Shown: one piece after another, positions 41,866 to 52,656 of the stretch
How positions within the stretch are numbered: position 1 is the first letter of the stretch
Layout of the letters: every line of letters begins with the position of its first letter
Source: Helicostylum pulchrum
Taxonomy: Eukaryota > Mucoromycota > Mucoromycetes > Mucorales > Mucoraceae
DNA length: 64,000 bases
Direction of reading: 5' to 3'
Assembly: GCA_025677825.1 (NCBI GenBank)
Contig: JAIXMO010000002.1
Coordinates: forward strand, 248,001-312,000
Position numbers and translations under genes: made by a program
Notes under the pieces: generated by a model
Databases searched by the model: none
Seen by the model: only the letters and a program-made list of their open reading frames with translations
What the model was told of the DNA's origin: nothing

Positions 41866-44704
41866 TTATGCAACGATAATCAAAACCTTCTTCCAGATAC
41901 GTTTCCACTTGGATAAACCAGCTAATGCTTCATCAACTTCCTCAATATCTTTTTCAATATCGAATCGAGTAACACGACCACTTTCGAAATCTAATTATAT
42001 ATAAAAGTTTAACATTTGAATACACAGATTGATTACTTTTTTGTTGTTGTTAAACTTACCAACTTCCTCCAAAGGAATAAAGGCGAGTGCCTGGGTTAAC
42101 ATTTTTCTGAATTCGCCACCTTCTCCAACAGGAACATGTCGTTTTCTGGAATAGATTCTGTGACTGATGTAGCATACAAGAAATGGAATAACACCAATGT
42201 AATTCATGGCGAATTTTACGCCATCAAATTGAGGAGTGAAAGCAGTGTAACCTTGACCAAGAATAATCAAGATACAAAGTCCAGTAGCAAAGATACCACT
42301 GAAGGGATAACCCATAGCCTTATAAGGGAGTTCCTCGACACTTCTACCTTGACTAACATAAGCACGACGGAAACGAAGATGGACACCAGAGATACCACCC
42401 CAACTAATAAAACCACTGACGGCAGTAATACTCAAGAACCAAACAAAAGCTTCTTCGGCACTAGGAATTTATATTAGGTTAGCTTTGTTTTATTAATATT
42501 ATCGAGTGATACAAAACGTACCTGTAGATGGAGACAAAAACACAAGCAAAACCCACAATGGATGAAACAAGAACAGCCCTAAAATGTAAATGATTCGTGA
42601 GAATGCTTGCGTGAGAAAAAATCACATTGAATATTTTCGCTTACCAAAATGGAGAACCGTGTTTATTGACACGACCAAGGAAGGCAGGTGCGTTACCGTC
42701 ACGAGCAAGTCCCAAAAGGGTACGAGATGTACTGTATAAGGATGAATTGGCAGCGGATAAAACACTATAATACGAATTTAGTATACAAGCGTAACAATGT
42801 TTTTTTTTAGAAAAAATAAATTACCTGGTCAAAACAATTGCATTAATAACATCTGCACCAGCAGCAATACCGGCTAACTTGAAAACCAAAGTGAAAGAAG
42901 CAGTACCTGGTCCACCATCAGGGTTTTCCAAATCTGGGTTGTTGTAAGGAATACACATTCCCAATAACAAGATGGTAAGGATATAGAAAATAATGATACG
43001 CCAGAAGGTGTTACGAATAGCGCGAGGAACTGTCTTGGTAGGATTCTTTGCCTCACCAGCAGTGATACCAACTAATCAAAAAATATATATATGAGGAAAA
43101 AAGTTTTATAATAGTAATCACATGGTGAAATACAACTTACCAACTTCGGTACCCTGGAAAGAGAAACCAGCTGATAAAAGTACACTAATGGTACCAACAA
43201 CACCATTATTGAAGGCACCAGGATTATTCCAGTATCTATAAAGAAAAAACACGTTAGCATGTCTTGAGTATCTTTATCTTTCTTTCTCTAAACTTACTCA
43301 AAACCAATAGTTTTTCCACCAACAGCACCAGATGTAGTAAGAATAGCTTTTTTTTAAAAAAAAAAGAATTGTCGGAACAAGATTAGTTGCCAAAATAAGA
43401 AGAAAAAAAAAAAGAAAAAAAATCAGTTACCGATAATAATGAACACAACAACAATGATAATCTTGATCATAGCGAACCAATATTCAAGTTCACCATAAAT
43501 ACGAACACCGAGGAAATTGACGGCAACAATCATTACTAAGAAAATAGTAGACCAAGCAGCATCAGGTAAAACTTCCTTCCAGTATTTAATGATAGTAGCG
43601 GCAGCGGCAAGTTCTATATATATATATAAAAGAAGCGTCAGTTGATAGAAGTTTAAACGCGTTAATACCAAGGTTTACCAGTTGCAATTGTAACAGCCTA
43701 AATACACAAAAAAAAAAAAAAAATGAGTGACGAATCCTGACGCGATTTATAAACGACTTACCCACTGTTAATTCGTAACAAACAAATAAAAAAGAATAAA
43801 TTGTAAGTATTTTCTTAGACATAATATAAATAAAAACTTACAGAGAACCTTTTTAAAATATAACGTTAGTTAAATGTTCACATTAATAAAAACTTTTTCT
43901 CTGTTTACCAATAATTCCAACCCAAAGCAAAGCCAAGAGATGGCTGAACAAATCGCGTAGCGTAATGGTTGAAGGAACCCGAAACTAATAGAAAAAAAGG
44001 AAATTGGGTTTAGATAATTATTTTTTTGAGTGCAGAATTTTTTAATATTACCAGGCATAAATGTAGCCATTTCACCGAGACAAGTCATAATACAATACAC
44101 CTAAACAAAAAAATGATTTGTATCTTTAGTATTATGATAAGGTTTAAACGATAGATGGTACTACTTTACCATGAAGCCGACTGCGATTCATAGATAGTAA
44201 GGAAAGTTGTTTAGATTAAGTTAATGAATTAAATGTCAGTTTTATGATCACTCTAGATTTGATAGTTTGTGAAACACTATAAATATGCTTACCAACACTA
44301 TAGGCAATAAGCGCACCAGCAGGGCCAGCCTGTTAAAAATAAATAAAAAATTGTAAGTTTTTTTTTTCTTTTTTATTATCTAATATTTTACCTGAGCGAT
44401 ATTGCTACCTGAATTCAAGAAGAGACCAGTACTAATGTGGGATGAAATTTATTAAAATCGTGTGAAAAAATAGCAGTAGATAAATCACACATTACCCAAT
44501 GGCACCACCTAATGAAATCATTTGAATATGTCTTGCATCTAAACCACGCTTTGTTCCATGTTGAAGTGACTCTACATCGTCTTCTGGATGATCACTTTTT
44601 GAATTATATGAAGGAGCTCCTTCCTTCTCGAATTCTTCGATCTTTTGAGAATCGTATCGATTCTCGCTAGCCGAGCTTTCTAACTCTAGTTGATGTTTAG
44701 ACAT
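41866..44704 (-). CDS. amino acid permease (YAT/APC family) with 11-, 7- and 3-nt microexons
   Basis: Seventeen exons: 44704-44496, 44431-44392, 44329-44293, 44180-44170, 44100-44052, 43984-43909, 43848-43842, 43764-43762, 43697-43679, 43613-43431, 43346-43298, 43235-43141, 43071-42825, 42764-42645, 42578-42522, 42460-42060, 41990-41866. They encode 575 residues. Fungal YAT permeases are plasma-membrane proton symporters with 12 membrane segments. Signatures include [79 protein letters not shown] and a cytosolic C-tail. The N-terminus is acidic and polar. Frame and family alignment hold only if the microexons TCGGCTTCATG, GTTCTCT and TGG are used. Substrate unknown. Confidence 0.93.
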
Positions 44705-44860
44705 AGAAAGTGACTAATTATTTTATTATGTTATGTTTTTTTTAAAAAAGAGATATAAAAAGAAGAGAAAAAAAGAGAGAAGGAAAGAAGGTGCTGCTTA
44801 ATTTATATAAAATATTGTAGTATTACACCAAAAAACAGATAAAGATAGGCGGGGACACAA

Positions 44861-45588
44861 TCAAGTGGTACTGATTTTTTTATGATCAAGAGCATAAACC
44901 AAATCCAAAACACGATCATGATTGGTTTCCAGGATTAGACCTTTAACAATAATTTCGTCCATGATCATGTGCACTTTTTCGAGATTGTACACCAGATCAA
45001 GTTCCGTCTATTCCATTTTAATTAACCACAAATAGTAACATTCAAAAACTTACCACTTTTTCAAAGTACTGATCCATACACTCTAATATATATATTTTAC
45101 ATTTTTTTTTAGGTAAAATACATTTCTTTTTTTCACATATTGTTTTTTTTTACCCACACTAAATTGAATCAACTCTAACAGAGAAAACTCATTCTAAAAG
45201 GGAAAAAAGTCTGTTTTAGATATATTCAAAACGAGTAATTTAGTCACTTACATCTTCTGGATCACACCCAATTATAAAATATAAAGAAGCATAGGTACGA
45301 TAAACTTTTTTTTTATGTATACACTGAGTTTATATTGCATTTTGTACCTGAAAAAAAAATCTTACCTATCTTGTGTTCTTTTAAAGAAAAAAATAACGTC
45401 TACTGAATATTATCAATACGCTTTAACAAACTATATTCTTAATTAGTTACCTGACTTTGTTTTCTAGTTATACATGATCTGGCAACCTGCAATTCAAAAG
45501 TGGGCCGATCTTTTATAATGTCGCTTTGGTAATACCTCGCAAATCGCGTCTGTCCTGTTCTATTGACAATAAGAAAAAACGAAATCAT
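44861..45588 (-). CDS. AP-4 adaptor complex sigma subunit
   Basis: Exons 45588-45451, 45399-45366, 45304-45252, 45193-45154, 45082-45054 and 45007-44861 encode 146 residues, the standard sigma size. Sigma subunits are the small core chains of clathrin-type adaptor complexes. The start MISFFLIVNRTGQTRFARYY, then YRTYASLYFIIGCD, ELIQFSVECMDQYFEKV and the C-terminal ELDLVYNLEKVHMIMDE with ETNHDRVL resemble AP-4 sigma more than AP-1, -2 or -3. AP-1 and AP-2 have LRLQKWY or TRLAKWY near the start, and AP-3 lacks NLxKVH. AP-4 sorts cargo at the trans-Golgi network and is missing from most higher fungi. Exon 2 is only 34 nt and its acceptor (CAGTAG) was chosen to avoid an in-frame stop. No other AP-4 subunit is in the window. 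Confidence 0.85.
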
Positions 45589-47831
45589 GTCTTATTTTCG
45601 AGATTAGAATACAATAAAAAAAAAAGAACTGTTATTATTTTTTATTTGACCCTTTTATTTGTCGATGGGATCACGTGATATAGTATGTAGTTTCTTCTTG
45701 ATGCTTGAAGCAGCCTTCAAAACATCGGATGACATTAAGGAATCTGTATTTATCAAAATTCAATTAACATCAAACTTCTCCGTAATAATGCAAATCGGCG
45801 TTGTCAGAAAAAAAAAGAAGTTAATCAACTCACTTCAAACTGTTCAATCTTGCTTTCACTGACGCATTGTTTACGCAAGGAAAATACAACAAGCTATGCT
45901 TTGAAATAATTGTGACGCCTTCGTGATCACAAAGGGTAAGAATAATACAGGGTTGGTAGTAACGGGGTAATGCGAGGTGATTTGATGCACAAAAGGAAGT
46001 ATGATCTAAGCTGTCTCGCCTGTCCAACCAAATTAAAGGCGTCTGCAGATCTACTGCTTTCACCAACCTTAATTGCTTTTGATTTGTTCCAGCTTTCTTC
46101 ATCGATAACTATTTTAGTTTCAGACGAGGAGACTGAAGAAGGGCGTGCTCTCGGTCCTTTTTGTCCATCAAAATAAATGACGGACGTTACAAGGCAATCA
46201 CAGCTTTGTATTCCAATAAAATTAGATCAATCTTTGACAGGTTGATTGTATGTCAAAAAGTTAGGGTATGCGGGAGTAGCGGTGAGATTAAAGTGACAGC
46301 CACATATGTGTAAGTAATCTGATTGATACCAAATTTTTAAGGTAGAAGTGCCATCCGGCGATGACGTTTAGTATTGAACCGACAGAGGTAATGTATTAAC
46401 GATGGGGGATACATAGATGTAAGTCCTATACAACTCACTTAGAATTACAGTATGTCTATTGCATTTTATTTATTTTTACTTTTCTTCGTGGAGCCATTCG
46501 CGTAACTAAATACGAAAGAGAGATATAGTACACTGATATCGACTAGAATAGTTTGAATACTTTTGCAATAGTTTCCATGTCTCAGTTTAATCATTTCTCT
46601 CTTGTATTAGGAGATGTCCCTTAATTTATTCCTTTTTAACCTTTAGTTACAAAGCTAACGTGATTTAATACAGAAACAAAAAGAATCACGTTTTTGTCAC
46701 TCGTTAGAGTTCGATACCAATTTATCCATTACACAATGAATTCGAGTTTGATATGTATTCCATAATATGACTCTAACTACCTTGATGAGCGAATTTGTTT
46801 CAAGACAGATGATAAATAGTTTTTCTTTTTTTAAAAAAATACTTACACTCGTTTAAAATAAGTACTGTTTTACTTTTTTCGATGAAATAAATAAATCGAT
46901 GCGAAGCAATTGGAGTCTATCTTAGTTTTCGCACGAACCAAGTGACACGGTATCTATCGTTCTCAACAATTGAACTATATTGAATCGGAGTAATCTCTTT
47001 ACTGATACATATAACACATGATGAATGGGAATCTATCTGGCTTTTATAAGGTAGTTACACGAATCCCTTCTCTATTCGTCATTTTCCTCTTTTTTTTTTG
47101 TAAGTGATCCACGCCAAAAAATAATAATATAACCAGTTGATTTAAATTCACACGATTAACATAAACAAATCGATTGTTTTAAACTCTACCATATTGGTAT
47201 CACGAAGAATGATTCGTACAAAAGCTTGTTTGTTATTTATTTATTTTAAAATAAAAATAAAATCTGTTTTTTAATAGTTACTGCAAAATGAATTTACTAT
47301 ATTTATCTCTTCTGTCAGGGCGATAGTGTCCGAGATTGTATAGTGTAACATGTATCCTGTTTTAGTGAGCTGGTCCGAGCTACATAGACCGAACGTGCAT
47401 GTTTCGATAACCTATCCAAAAATAAACTTATATATTAATTTGAGTTTACATGCACAGAAAAAAAAGTGCGCTCTTTTGCTACTTCGGGTCAAGTTTGAGA
47501 CTTTTTCTAAATATTTTTACATGTTTTTATCAGGAATTTGCATGTAAAAAAAAAAAATAGGCGGCAAAAAAAAAAAGTTTAAGCATAGCTGTTATTTATT
47601 TTTCGGCCAATCTAGTTCTAATAAAGTATTTGATTATAAAGGGGATCTACTTTTTATTTATAGACACGGAGAATGTAGAAGTGTCTCGAGTCACATGGCA
47701 GAATAAAGTTAAGTGGTTTGGTCCGATAATGACTTTATGTCTGAATTAAAAAGTACGACTCTAAAAAAACATGTTTTAAAAAAAAAGATTTATTTTATAG
47801 ATAGTTATTTTTAAGCTAATGCTAATTTTTT
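45589..47831. other. 2.2 kb region without an intact gene
   Basis: Apart from the decayed fragment at 45832-46185, I find only AT-rich sequence. The part around 46240-46440 is less A/T-run-rich than its surroundings and could be old gene or repeat DNA. I could not find a tRNA or other RNA gene. Confidence 0.45.
45832..46185 (-). pseudogene. decayed protein-coding fragment
   Basis: On the minus strand a protein-like stretch (PRARPSSVSSSETKIVIDEE, SWNKSKAIKVGESSRSADAF, LVGQARQLRSYF) runs without a start. It then shifts frame to HLALPRYYQPCIILTLCDHE and ends in KARLNSLK. The order and composition suggest one degenerate gene. The family is not recognised. It lies alone in a 2.2 kb stretch without intact genes. 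Confidence 0.35.
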
Positions 47832-50800
47832 TTAGCGACGATCTTTGCTTGTATTTCTTCTACGGTAAGCAGTAACAAAGTCAGATAAAACTCTTCTGAC
47901 CTTGACCCAATGACTTTCTCTAATTGCACTATTGAAAGAAGATAAATAACATTAAACTCACAATAATTAAATAAAAAACTTACCCGGTCCAGTTTGTCAT
48001 AAATTCATTCTTGATCTCAAGAGACATATATTCTTGAGGTACACTATTAACAACATCCATCATCCATTGAGTAGCTTCATTAGGTAAGATTTCAGCCAAA
48101 GATTTCAATAAAGCAGCAACATCAGGGATAGAATCCTGATGATAGAAATCAACCAACCCATTAAACAAAACGGCAGTCAATTGATTACCATACTCTGTAA
48201 ACAAGGCCAAAACAGTGGTCTGCTTCTGTTCCAACAGGTGCTTAAAGAATACCAAGATGGCACCTAACGCATGAGGTTCAGTAACAGACAGTCCAACAAT
48301 ACCCGCTTGATAAACTGTGGAAAGCGAAGGATCTTGTATGAGTAATGTAGGTGCTTTATCTAAAAAGGCAGTCATCATTCTGAAATATTCTTCAATGACA
48401 TCTGGAATATCATTGACTTGTTGTAACTTCATAAACATAGATTGGCTTATACGTTGTACGAATTGGAAACAAGGTAATGCGCACTCTCCTTCGTCGCATG
48501 CGTATTCTCGTACAAGTTTAAAAGAAACCCAAAGGTAACAACTATTTCCTGTTGCATCAAATGCACTCACAAGACGTTCCATCAATTGAGGTAACAATGG
48601 AATAAAATGAACGCCGTATGATCTAATAAAGCTGTTAAAACACTTGCAGAGTGGTTCGCTGACTGTGCTTATATGACCAAAATTTGATAATGTCATGTCC
48701 AATACTGGCCATAATTCTCCAATAAATGTAACACAAGGATGTGCTTGACCTACTTCAACCTTGGGATGAATAACATCAAAGAATACACTGATTTGTTCAA
48801 GAATATCTATATTTTGTAATTGAGTATTTGAATATACATATATACATATTTCTTCTTACCTCCAATCTTGTGACATTCTTCTTGAGATACAGTATCTTTT
48901 CCCTTTGATACAATGTTATGCAAGTCTTGTGCAATTGGTAAACAGAACAATTGTAAAGCCTTTTCAATTTCATTTATGGGAAGGACAGTTATAACATGAG
49001 AGACAGCTTCGGTCACTTCTAAAATATCTCTGAAAGGAAGTGTCTTTACTACATTCAAGTAAAACAAGTGAAGTTGAGAGATGTAATCTACCAAATGCTA
49101 CATGTAGAATAAATAAATTAACAAACCAATACATATACAATATTATATGATGTACTTACTTCGCTACAGTCTTTACAGAGGTTCTTTAATGCAAGAGCAC
49201 TAGCAGCGGCTACTTCGGTATTTTGAAATCCGGAAGAAATAAAATTAAGTTGATAAGTAATATATTGAGGATGTAATTTAGTCCAGAAGGAGTATCTTGA
49301 GATAACAAGAGTAGCAGCGTAACGAATTTTAGGATGATCAGGTAATTTTGATAAGAACTCCATGATATGACACATGACCTCATTTTCATTTTCGGGCACT
49401 TCGGAACCCATTACACGAAGCGAAAAGATGGGAGCTTCAATTTGTTGCCAAGTAGCATCAGGCTTGTTTAAAAGAGAAGTCAATAAATTCATTGGCTTTA
49501 AAAGACAACGTTGTGGGGTCAAAATACGACAGCAATCCTTTAATGTGTCACCCATTTTATGTCTAAAGTCACGGAATTCGTCACGATCTTCTGCAGTCAT
49601 TGAATCTAAATCTTTAGGGTAATGCAAGTGTACAATCATGATATCTACCAAAGCTTCATAATAACCAATAAATTGAGGTACAGCATAAGCAAAGCTCTCC
49701 GTTTGTAACAGGTTGGATAATTCGTACCAGAACTTGAATGTCAATTCAACAATATCCAAATCCTGATAAGCAGTACACTTTAAAATACCTTCCATTAAAG
49801 TAACAAATGCTTCAGGATGAGATCCAATTAAATTGATATAAGCTTCACCTGCATTCACAAATATTCTACAGTAACCACGAACATTATCATCATCTTCTTC
49901 TTCAATAGATTCCTGCAACTTTGAAAGAATAGTAGTGAAACAAGGATAGATCTTTTCAATAACGGCTTGACATTCATTCACATCACGCGTTTCATAAATG
50001 ATTTCACATACAACATCAACCGCTACATCAAATAATTCAGCAGACTCCAATCCCTTAAATGATAACTCTAAAAGTGGACTGGAACTAATCATTTGAATAT
50101 CCATCTCACCTGATCGAATCCAACTTGCAAAACAGGTGAAAATTCTTTCTTGTAACTCGACATCGTTACCACTGGACTGCATGTACATTGTAAGCACTTG
50201 TAATACTCGCTCTGCGTTACTATCGATTAATTCGGCTCCTCTCGTTTTATATTCTGCGTCCTATTATATATATATATATCATAATTTAAGCATATATCTC
50301 TTTCTTAACTTTATATATATATATATATATATTCGCTTACGGTTAAGGCTAATCTTGTGTTTGAATTCATTTCCTCGGGAAGAATTTTAAGTAATTCCAA
50401 TAAACAGATTGCACCTTCAGGTGTGTCATTAAACTTTTCAATAAGATCCGGAATGACAGTTTTCCATTGCAGTAACTGAATGGCTAAATCAGCAACTGCT
50501 AAACACAATTGCACCATAACTGCTTTAGGTCCTGTAGCCGATTGCCATAACAGTTCGACGAGGGAATCACGTAATTGTAAACGAGCATTGGAATCTAAGT
50601 CACGTAAGTCGTATGTAATCTATAAAAAAAACCAGGATGAATATAACAAGAACATTACCAGTATTTTTTCTTTTTTTCTTCCTTCTAATATATCACCTTT
50701 TGTTTAAATGTTTGAGCAGCGAAGAGTCGTGTCTGGAGATTGGAATCTTTTGCTTTTAAAAGGTAATCGGCGACAGTCCATGCTTCGGGCTACAAGTTGT

Positions 50801-50952
50801 CAGTAAAGTGCATACATGATAATACGAAAAAAGTTTACCTTTTTTTGAAAGGATTCTAACCAACGGTCTGCATCTCTGTTAGATTGTCTATCTGTTGAAT
50901 TATATAATGAAGAAAGTGCTTCTAAAACACGAGTCGTAGTTTCGGTTGCCAT
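47832..50952 (-). CDS. MTR10: importin-beta family nuclear import receptor, Mtr10/transportin-3-like
   Basis: Exons 50952-50839, 50789-50697, 50619-50341, 50260-49160, 49097-48860, 48806-47984 and 47928-47832 encode 914 residues, the usual size. Mtr10/transportin-3 imports SR and other RNA-binding proteins in a Ran-GTP dependent way. HEAT-repeat helices are evident throughout. The N-terminus matches transportin-3: ALSSLYNSTDRQSNRDADRW, LFAAQTFKQKITYDLRDL, LRDSLVELLW, VQLCLAVADLAIQLLQWK, LLELLKILPEE. The C-terminus is basic (RRVLSDFVTAYRRRNTSKDR). Frame is continuous across six introns. The gene lies divergent to a decayed Fanzor-like element. Confidence 0.94.
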
Positions 50953-51148
50953 ACTCTTTACTTTTTTAAAAAAGGTATACAAAGAAGAACGAAAGAAAAA
51001 ATATATATGTGTGTGAGCAAACAATTATAATTGAAAAACAGATACGGGAGCGGTCACATCTATAAGGCCCTTTTTTATTTAAACTTTTATTATTATGCTC
51101 TTTTCCTTTTAATGTTTGAATCATGTTCTTGTATGTAGCTTTTTTATT

Positions 51149-51797
51149 TTATTTTATTTTATACGTAAAGAATTTAATACACGAACACGTTTTTAAAAAA
51201 AAGGGCTCGAAAGGGGGGGGGGGTGTAATCGTACTGACGCCAATAAGACCAATGTTATTGGCGCCATTTTCGTCCCGGTTTGTAGTCGTTCGTTTTGTAT
51301 AAATCCTAGCGGGACAGCTAGGATTTATACACACGGCGGCACCTTTCACCGTTTCTATTGTTCTGTCTTCTTTTCTAATTGATTGCTTTTTGGTAGGAAA
51401 GAAACAAAAATTGCAGGTGATTGTAGAACGGAATTCGTCTACAACGAACAAATCATCCTTTTCTACACTTACCTTCGTTATCGTAAAGAAGTCCAGATCT
51501 TTCCGCCGCATTCAAATGCGTTCTGCTAGCGCATCTATTAATACTAGCAGTCGTAACGATTCCTGGGTGTATGCCTTGAATTATGGTGTTACCGTCGAGT
51601 ACCTCTTTGCTCGTAGTGACACCGGAATGATTTGATTTTAAAGGTTGAAAGTGTAAACTTTTGTTTAAAGTGTACATTTCTTGCTTTCTTGTCTCGTTCT
51701 TCTCTGTCAACGATAGAAGATCTTTGTAGAGTAAATCACATTCTCCCCTCTTGTCCTTAAGTTTCGTATACAACTCTGAATCCCAAAGGGCTCCCAA
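51149..51797 (-). pseudogene. decayed Fanzor/TnpB-like RNA-guided nuclease fragment
   Basis: Two overlapping minus-strand frames together resemble the C-terminal half of TnpB/Fanzor proteins. The upstream frame has FQPLKSNHSGVTTS and IIQGIHPGIVTTAS, matching the RuvC-I segment GIDPG with the catalytic Asp replaced by His. The downstream frame has VVDEFRSTITCNFC, then KGAAVCINPSCP, then NRDENGANNIGL. These match the RuvC acid-containing and zinc-ribbon C-x2-C ... C-x4-C elements and the last RuvC motif NRDxNGAxNI. A frameshift near 51460 separates the halves, the N-terminal half is missing, and a G-run lies near the end. It should be inactive. The family assignment rests on motif order only. 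Confidence 0.65.
51297..51330. repeat. 14-bp perfect hairpin inside the Fanzor-like relic
   Basis: Arms GTATAAATCCTAGC (51297-51310) and GCTAGGATTTATAC (51317-51330) are exact reverse complements around GGGACA. It falls in the zinc-ribbon coding part. Confidence 0.8.
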
Positions 51798-51817
51798 GTT
51801 CTCTTTTTGTGGGCATT

Positions 51818-51853
<36 letters not shown>

Positions 51854-52656
51854 GTGAGCACCTTACACTTCCTTTAAAATGAGCAAATACACTGTCAGTT
51901 TACAAGTTCAAAAAAAAGGTGCAGAATATTATTACTCGCATACCTGTTCTTGCATACTTGTTTTATATATCATGTATTGGAAATAACTACCGTCGACCAA
52001 AAGGTTTGTAAAGTTCATCTTGTGTAGCAGGTCTTGTGCAAGAAGAAATACAAGTTTGGAAAGAAAGGAGAAGAAAAAAACGACTTTCTTTTTTATAAAA
52101 AAAAGAGTGATAGAAAAGAAGGTTTTAAATTTGATTCATATGTCACACTTGCACATTAGTTATATTTAGTGGTTAAAGGTCATACTTTTTTGGATAGGAC
52201 AATACACTTCTTTTTCGAAAAACCTGGTGCTCGCCAATAAAAAAAAACTGGTTCTATTGTAGTTGATTAATCAAACCTGGTGCGCGTATCTTTCTTCCAA
52301 AATAACTGAGGGAGTGAAAATAACAATTCCCAATAAAGAGTCCAAAACCGCAGCTTATCACTGTTTTATCGTCTAAATACAGAATATAATTTTTCGTCTT
52401 TGCTCTTTTCTTTTTTTACAAGCATTCGCAAAGTCTTTGACACAATGAAAAAATCTTTTTATTTGGCGGTGCCATACGCATACCCCGTGTAAATAGCCAA
52501 GCCCTGAATAACTTACATGAGATACGTGTAAGAATTTTTTTAGAACATCCAAACTACGACATTTTCTTTTCTTAGAGGTCCAGCCATCATTAGACCGTCT
52601 TTAATTTTTTATTACTTCCTTTTCCGCTTTTTTTTTCTTCTTCTTCTTTTTGTATA
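51798..52656. other. gene-free spacer
   Basis: Begins with a long T-run at about 51819-51852 next to the Fanzor-like relic and ends in a pyrimidine-rich leader before the PP4R2 gene. I found no N-terminal half of the Fanzor-like gene here. Confidence 0.5.
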
